Of a stretch of 64,000 bases of DNA, positions 58,201-64,000 are shown piece by piece. Numbering within the stretch: the stretch's first letter is position 1; every line of letters starts with the position of its first letter. The position numbers were made by a program, and so were the translations under genes. Source of the stretch: Cryptomeria japonica (taxonomy: Eukaryota; Streptophyta; Pinopsida; Cupressales; Cupressaceae); assembly GCF_030272615.1 (NCBI RefSeq), contig NC_081412.1, forward strand, positions 26,072,501 through 26,136,500, read 5' to 3'. The notes beneath the pieces were generated by a model. That model had not been told where the DNA came from and did not search any database. It was given only the letters and a program-made list of their open reading frames with translations.

Positions 58201-59283
58201 CTCTACCATAACTCTAAACCCCTCGCTTTAACCCAAGGCTACTCTGCTAGGAATTGGTATAATAAAGGCATTAAATACCTCATGGAAATCTTGGAACATG
58301 ATAATCTCATTAGCTGGGAGGACCTTAGCAATAAGTTTGGCCTCCCTGCCTCGCATAAGAGAACCTACAATATGATTAAAAATGCTTGTGCTTGTTTAGA
58401 TCTTCCTAGGAACACTAATGTAGATGCTCACAGATACCTCTCATTTTGATGGAAGGATGGCTCCCTCCTCTCCAAGGTCAAAGCCAAGTCTATCTACAAA
58501 CTGCTCACTCATGATACCACGGTGATCAATCATATTAACTCCCTCTGGTATGTTGACCTTAATACATCTGCCTAGCAGAAAACATTTGAGAAACTATGGA
58601 AGTACCCCATCCCGCCTAAAATCAAATGCTTCAGGTGGCAACTAATTTTGGATAGACTGCCTATTAGGAATAACATTGTTGCCTTCGACCTATGCTCTGT
58701 ATGTAGGAAGCCTAAGACTATGCAGCACATCTTTTTTGACTGCATTTTTGCCAGAGAGGTCTGGCTGATGTTTGGAATTTCCATTACTGAACATGTTTGT
58801 ACTCTTGATATTATTGTTGGATTCATTCATGGCCTCAAGAAGGATGCTAACCTATTTTGGCAAATTCTCTCTTCTTTCATACTTTGGTTTATTTGGAAGC
58901 TTAGAAATGAGGAAAAATTCCAAGGTACTGATAGGACTCTTACTGGGTTTTTTAAGAAACTCACACGTTATAAAATTGTTGTGTAGGTATGTTTTTTGAT
59001 GAATGTTGAGAGGGAGAAGCTGTTGCGTTTCCTTAGGGATGGACGAGCAACCATGTTCATATATGAGATGAAGGATGACTTTGAATGGGCTAGAATTGCG
59101 GAGAACCAGACTGCATTCGATGAGGCTCTAAAGAAACTGATCAAGGAACTCAAGGACAACAGAGGTCCCTACTTTGATAAGCTTGAAATGTTTACCCAGG
59201 TCCTGGAGCGCAAGAAGGTGGTGTGGATGGAAGGGCCACAAGGATGGACAACATGGATGGAAAACCAGGATGAGATTCTGTAA
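55249..59283 (+). pseudogene. LINE C ORF2: endonuclease, RT, zf-RVT (near-intact)
   Basis: A single frame of 1,345 codons starts MKYISWNIRGLESPDRK. The APE-type endonuclease spans residues 1-240; GDFNMIEN is at about 137, while the final SDH motif reads FDHFPS (about 235), a likely loss of function. RT: KAPGPDGLPAKFYK (about 482), KLIPKDGDKA, NWRPITLLN, QTGFIKGRYILEN, DFEKAYDRVEW, IRQGYPLALAL and catalytic FADD at about 711. The zf-RVT domain is near residue 1150 (CSVCRKPKTMQHIFFDC). It ends WMEGPQGWTTW. In-frame stops are at 57703 (TGA), 58447 (TGA), 58573 (TAG) and 58984 (TAG). ORF2 normally nicks target DNA and reverse-transcribes the LINE RNA onto it. Confidence 0.9.
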
Positions 59284-59482
59284 TAGGTGTCCAGTAGCCT
59301 CTAGTTGATGTATATGGTTCATTGTATATACTCTCTCTCGTAACTCTTTTTTTTGTAGGAGGTTGTCTTTGTTTAGTAGGATAATAATCCCACTGGTTAA
59401 TGGTTGAAGCTTTGCCTCCCATCCTCATTTTTGTATAAACTCTCCTTATTTTGGTCTCTCGATATTTAATATAATTTTTTTT

Positions 59483-59494
59483 TTATGAAAATAC
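59483..59494. repeat. LINE C target-site duplication, right copy
   Basis: TTATGAAAATAC directly follows the LINE C 3' end. Confidence 0.8.
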
Positions 59495-59593
59495 TTATAA
59501 ATATATTCACGATTAAATTTGTATTATATTATAATTATTTATATTATTTAATTAAAATAAGAGTTGTAGTTAATATTACATAAATATAATTAT

Positions 59594-59919
59594 TGGAGTT
59601 GAGGAAAAATCAACTCTACAACTCCCAAAGATCACCTGCATGCAGACCTATCACAGAAAGGGAGAAGCAAAATAGCTATGGAGGCCAGGATTCATAGATC
59701 CAGAAAAGAGGAGTCATATTGATTGTGCAACAAGAATGCAATTTAATAATTACAGTTGTTATTAAAATACAAAGAGAGAATCCTTATAAGAGGATACTCG
59801 AAACCTTAAAGGAGAAACCCTAAAGAATTATAAGATTCCTAAGTTTAGCTTAAGCATAGAGTATAATAGATTAATAATTAAATAAATAATTATTAGCTAA
59901 TAAAAGATTACTCTAACAC
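59594..59919 (-). repeat. 3' LTR of the small element
   Basis: About 95% identical to 61510-61835 by eye. A TATA-like CTTATAAGGATTC lies near 59783-59796 on the minus strand. The adjoining CTTAAGGGCG on the minus strand may be a weak polypurine tract. Confidence 0.75.
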
Positions 59920-61491
59920 GCCCTTAAGATGAACTTAGGGAGTAGCTAAAAAACAACTAAGGACTAAAAAAGCATGTAAAAAATGTAGGAAAACAACAAT
60001 GGGTCCCGACAACTAGGCATGATGAGGTACCCAAGTACAATAAAATCTTTAAAAAGTGGAGAAAAATGAAAAAACTTTGTGGGAACAAAATCCTCTCCAA
60101 GAAGAGATGAAAGCTCAAGTGAAGGACTAAGAAGCCTCCAAACAAGAGTGTTCCAGAAGATAGGAACAAAAAGAAGAGAAGAATACCACTGAAGAATGAA
60201 ATAGCTGCAAACACTGTCAAAGAGTAACTGCTAATAGAACATGACCAGGTAGAGAAGACTGTAATCTACATGAGTGCCCTCAAATGACACTACTCAAATC
60301 AGATGACAAACAAAAGAAAACAACTGAACTCGAAGATACAGATGGCATGAAACACCAAAGCCTGAAGAGATGGTCAATTGAACTAAGGAAGCATTAGAAC
60401 AATAGGACAAACCTCCACATAATGCTGAAAAGGGAGAGGGACAAGTACACTAAAAAGAATGGCCAATAAGAACTGCGTGACAAAAAATTAGGAACATCGA
60501 AGGTGTAGAGAAAGTACATAGTGTCGTGGAAGGAACACTCACTTGACACACATCATGAGGCTAATATCATGGAAGGAACACTCACGTGACAAAGGTAGAT
60601 GGCAAACAAAGGCAAAAATCGACCCCCCCATGACACTTTATAATTAGTGCATGTATAATAAGGCACAAGATGTGCAAGATCCCAAGTATACAATGCATGA
60701 TGACACTTTATCTCAGTGTGTTTTCATAAATAAAATGCTACAATGGTCAGAAAAGACAAAAGACTAGAAACAAAAAGAACAGCCAAAGATGAGACATCTT
60801 ACTCAAAGAAAGAGATCTCAGGACCTAAAACATCTAAGATATTCACCAGAGTGCTAAAAAGCAAAAAACTGAATAAAATATACCTCGAGAAGAATCTGGA
60901 AAGAAAAATAATATGAATGGAAACAACACAAAACAATCTTTCCAATGATATAAAGTTTTCTAAAAAAAGAGTTCGGATGCTCAAGTTATGTCTCTTGGAG
61001 TGAAAAAAGGAACCTCTAGCTTTGACAGCAAAATACATCATCAAAAAGCAAAATCAAAAGTTCAAACCTCTAGATCTAGATAGAGCTCGGAAAGAGATTT
61101 TCGATCATATAAGGTTTTTGAAAAAGCGCCTCTGTATGACCAAGTTACGGCCAAAATTAAAAAAAACCCCTCTTATAGGGCATAAAGAGGGTAAAGAAAA
61201 CTTTTATGATGCATTTGCAGGTATAGTCGTACGGATTTTCATGCCTCGAAAAATGTGCCAATAAAAAATCATGTCCCAGATGCCCCTGTCACCGAAAATA
61301 GGAAAATTATATATCAAAATTCATGGAATTAGCCTTCTTAATCCTACTATATCATCCTTTTAGCACCAAGATGTACCAAAAAAGCAGCTACCCCTAGAAA
61401 TGAAAAAAAAAACTGCACAAACCCCCGAATACATAGATCTGAAGAACAAGGCCCAAAATCTCTCATGAAGAGAACATGAGCTTACAGATTT
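59920..61491 (-). other. Interior of the small LTR element, no coding capacity
   Basis: Purine-rich plus strand without gag, protease or RT motifs. A GGAAGGAACACTCAC-type phrase is repeated (60520 and 60565), and ATGACACTTTAT is repeated (60637 and 60700). The 80-codon plus-strand frame at 61022-61264 shows no domain. Confidence 0.6.
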
Positions 61492-61506
61492 GGAGCTCGG
61501 ATACCA
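61492..61506 (-). other. Primer binding site TGGTATCCGAGCTCC
   Basis: Starts 3 nt from the LTR end on the minus strand. Similar to the initiator tRNA-Met PBS (TGGTATCAGAGC) with two or three differences. Confidence 0.65.
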
Positions 61507-61509
61507 TAT

Positions 61510-61835
61510 TGAAGTTGAGGAAAAATCAACTCTACAGCTCCCAAAGATCACCTGCATACAAACCTATCACAGAAAGAGAGAAGCAAAATAGCTATGGAGG
61601 CCAAAATTCAGAGATCCAAAAAAGAGGAGTCATATTGATTGTGCAATAAGAATGCAATTCAATAATTACAGCTGTTATTAAAATACAAAGAGAGAATCCT
61701 TATAAGAGGATACTCAAAACCCTAAAGGAGAAAACCCTAAAGAATTATAAGATTCCTAAGTTTAGCTTAAGCATAGAGTATAATAGACTAATAATTAAAT
61801 AAATAATTATTAGCTAATAAAAGATTACTCTAACA
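61510..61835 (-). repeat. 5' LTR of the small element
   Basis: Direct repeat of 59594-59919, next to the PBS, which sets the orientation. Confidence 0.75.
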
Positions 61836-61843
61836 ATAATTAT

Positions 61844-62290
61844 ACTAATATAATTTTAAAATAACAATGATTCAAAATTATAATAATTCAAAATTAAAAT
61901 AACTCTTTTTATTACAATTCAAAATTATAATAATTAAAAATTAGAACAAATAATTTTATTGCAATACTATGACGACAAGTACTCACAACTATGTGACACT
62001 TGTTTTAAATTATGTTTTAAATTTTTTAAAGTGTAAATATTTTAGAAACTATGATATATTATTTTATCAATATTAAAAACCTAAGTTATATTAAAAAAAA
62101 GCATAAGAATGATATAAATAAAATTTAAAATCTAATTAGCAAATCAAATTCTTAGTAAACAAGACTGCAATGTAGCGAAGTTCTTGCCAAATGTTAGTAA
62201 CTATTTTGTTATAATGGTATAGGATATCAAATAATTATAGAGATATGCATAAGCAACATGCTATGTGATGTTGAGTGCTAGAAGAAGATA
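61844..62290. other. AT-rich spacer
   Basis: TTCAAAATTATAATAATTCAAAATTA-like words repeat at 61870-61935. Nothing else is supported. Confidence 0.45.
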
Positions 62291-62294
62291 TGGA

Positions 62295-62388
62295 ACTCCC
62301 AACTAATCCCCAAAATCAACTTCTTTTGGTGGTCTGTAATACATGGTAAAACCCTAACCTTGGACAATGTTGGTGTAAATAAATATTT
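62295..62388 (+). pseudogene. LINE zf-RVT scrap cut by an LTR
   Basis: The plus strand reads WNSQLIPKINFFWWSVIHGK then TLTLDNVGVN, matching the start of the reverse-transcriptase zinc-binding domain found in plant LINE ORF2 (W..P.K..FFWW...HG...T.DN). The frame ends where the LTR at 62389 begins, so the LTR insertion truncated or split it. Confidence 0.5.
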
Positions 62389-62817
62389 GTTATGGATATT
62401 ATTACATTTTACTTAAGTTAACTTAGGATAATGCATCTCTTCATAGTTTGGATTTGAGACACTTAGGAAAGTGTGCACATAGGGATAGAGCTTGTAGGAG
62501 AAATTCCACCTTTTGTGGTCTTATTTTGCTGTTACCCTCCACATTCGGTGGGTCATCCACCTCTTGTGGAATACTATATTATTTCTCCTACCTACCTTAG
62601 TATTTCTTACCTACCCTTGTTTCTCATTGAGCCACATGTCATGATTGTGTGCTCGTACATCCATATGGCCTTGCCAATATAAGCAGGCCTATATTCATTG
62701 TATTGGTTAATCCAATTGATCATTTTCATATTAACGAGAATACAATTTGTTCTTGTCATTCTTTTGTCTCTATTTTTATACTTTTCATTGTGCCCTTGAT
62801 CTTGGCAAAATCTCACA
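62389..62817 (+). mobile_element. Copia-type 5' LTR, 429 bp
   Basis: It starts TGTTATGGATATT and ends AAATCTCACA, followed directly by a PBS. A TATA-like CAATATAAGC is near 62676-62686. Nested dyads occupy 62494-62590: TAGGAGAAAT with ATTTCTCCTA, TTCCAC with GTGGAA, and CCACATTCGGTGG in the middle. Confidence 0.65.
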
Positions 62818-62830
62818 TGGTATTAGAGTC
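62818..62830 (+). other. Primer binding site TGGTATTAGAGTC
   Basis: Two changes from the initiator tRNA-Met PBS; fixes the LTR right edge and orientation. Confidence 0.7.
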
Positions 62831-64000
62831 ATTGGGGCTTCAATGATTGGTTTTTGGAGACATCGTGGAAGGCTTCTATTTTTGGATCTGAGGGACTATG
62901 TTTTTTGAAGGCATCTTAGAGCATTTTCAACCTCACCATTGCGTCTGGGAGGTCGTTTCCATAAAAACCTATTTTGGCGAAAATCGATTTTTGGGTGTGG
63001 AAGAAATTTTCTGCCCAATTCAAGCGGTACGGTACAAAATTTTCGGATTTTTTTTCAAAAAAAAAATTATTTTCTAGTTTGAAATTTTTTTTTTTTTTTT
63101 TATTTTTTTTAAATGAAAATTATTTTTGGGATCTGTACCTTCTACCCAGTCAACAGTGCACAGTCAGTGCCCAGTCAGTGCCTAGTCAGCATTTTCTTTG
63201 AAAAATTTTAGACTCCTCTCCGTTGAGCAGTTTGGATTTTTGGGTCAACTTTGGAGGCCCATAACTTGCTAAATTTTGCTTTTTTTTTGGTGCAATTTTT
63301 TTTTTATTCGGGCTAATTTTTCGTGCTCTTCGTAGTGGTGTGGTTATTTTCTAGTTTTGGTGCACAATTTTTTCGAAATTTTTAGATTCTCTTAGTTGTA
63401 CCTGCCTAATCCTCCATTTTGCAACTTCAAAGGCCTCGTTTGAGCTCATACAACCTTCTTTTCAGGTGCCATTTTTTTTGAAAGTGCATTTTTTTTCATC
63501 TACTTTCATAATCTATGATCAGATTTTAGAGATTTTAAGTGGAAATTGTACTTTCAGATATTGGTCTTATTTGACCTATTTGGTACTTGTAAATTACCTG
63601 GATCTTAGTTTAGATCTCTTACACTATTAGTTTGAGTCTCTTTTGGCCTTATTGAGGCAATTGTAAAATTAAAATCAGAAGTCCACTTTGTCATTTTTTG
63701 CAAGTGGCCCATTGTACACGCACTAAGTATAAAGTGCCAAATCATCACTTTTGGGGGGGTGGTGCATAGGGTAGGAGGATCTTACCCAAACACCTAAGGA
63801 ATCTTACCCACACCCACACAACTCATTCCTCAAGACCTCTCATTGGTTAAACACATCACCTCTGATCCCCTACTCTCCACATACTAGAATAACACCCCCA
63901 ACACACTATCTCACTGTTTTAGGATAGTCAAAAGCATAAATGACAATATTTGTTGACCAAACAACTCAGAAAACTCTCTCCCTTTGGTTTCACACATTCC
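62831..64000 (+). other. Leader of the copia-type element, runs off window
   Basis: T-rich non-coding sequence with poly-T runs (63049-63112). A CAGTCAGTGCC phrase is repeated three or four times (63150-63190). No gag start is reached. The last 300 bp (63700-64000) change character to C/A-rich sequence. Confidence 0.45.

Larger units (their letters stand above)
54934..59482 (+). mobile_element. LINE C: 5'-truncated L1-type LINE, younger
   Basis: The 12-bp TTATGAAAATAC flanks the element (54922-54933 and 59483-59494). It starts inside the last third of ORF1, carries a full ORF2 and ends TTTAATATAA plus a T run. Protein and layout match LINE A. Only four stops and no frameshift interrupt ORF2, so it inserted later than LINE A. 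Confidence 0.85.
59594..61835 (-). mobile_element. Complete small non-coding LTR element
   Basis: Two direct repeats of about 326 bp (59594-59919 and 61510-61835) bound a 1.6-kb interior without gag or pol. On the minus strand the LTR starts TGTTAGAGTAATC and ends CTCAACTTCA, followed by a PBS (61492-61506). The LTRs differ at about 15 positions, all but one transitions. ATAATTAT flanks the element on both sides (59586-59593 and 61836-61843). It must have been mobilised by another element's enzymes. Confidence 0.8.

Overview
This window is nuclear DNA from a land plant with a large, repeat-choked genome. A gymnosperm (conifer) fits best, but that is inference from the style of the repeats: very long LTRs, degenerate tandem arrays, old L1-type LINEs and almost no genes. 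No bacterial, organellar, rRNA, tRNA or CRISPR feature is seen. The only recognisable host gene is the start of a phytanoyl-CoA dioxygenase (PhyH) gene: exons 1 and 2 on the minus strand at 18725-19069. Everything else identifiable is transposon or repeat.

Layout. 1-8.1 kb: a minus-strand decayed ORF of about 1,000 codons (ca. 190-3437) with its own TATA box and a 5' UTR intron. Upstream of it lies an 18-copy, roughly 177-bp array (4431-7588) whose units share a 43-bp near-perfect hairpin. 8.1-12.0 kb: a minus-strand Ty3/gypsy gag remnant, PBS and 1.6-kb LTR; its coding frame is split by a plus-strand solo LTR (8983-10298) flanked by ATTTC duplications. 12-18.6 kb: microsatellite, SINE-like heads and degenerate tandem arrays. 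18.7-19.1 kb: the PhyH exons. 19.77-21.15 kb: a minus-strand retroposed unit with a LINE-like TAATATAAA tail. 21.2-26.8 kb: a plus-strand LTR and PBS, a nested direct/inverted repeat, a LINE RNase H remnant and an unidentified minus-strand coding remnant. 27-32.7 kb: pyrimidine and purine tracts holding two minus-strand solo LTRs (28776-30198 and 30564-31846), each with tandem palindromic repeats upstream of a TATA box.

33.57-42.43 kb: LINE A, a full-length LINE bounded by a 14-bp target duplication, with ORF1 (DUF4283-like, zinc knuckle) and ORF2 (endonuclease, RT, zf-RVT). Its ORF1 is interrupted by an antisense, both-ends-truncated piece of a different LINE (LINE B). 42.46-52.03 kb: a minus-strand Ty3/gypsy element (3' LTR, PPT, protease, gag) that has lost most of pol and carries an antisense plant mobile domain ORF (44370-46201). 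54.93-59.48 kb: LINE C, same family as LINE A, 5' truncated, 12-bp target duplication, ORF2 in one frame with only four internal stops. 59.59-61.84 kb: a complete small non-coding LTR element. 62.39 kb to the end: a copia-type 5' LTR and leader, inserted next to a LINE zf-RVT scrap.

Most striking: three unrelated tandem arrays of hairpin-forming units, each upstream of a minus-strand TATA box. In the largest, the arms of the hairpin co-vary between copies, and one copy has grown into a 133-bp palindrome by what looks like fold-back template switching. No intact autonomous system of a new kind could be demonstrated.
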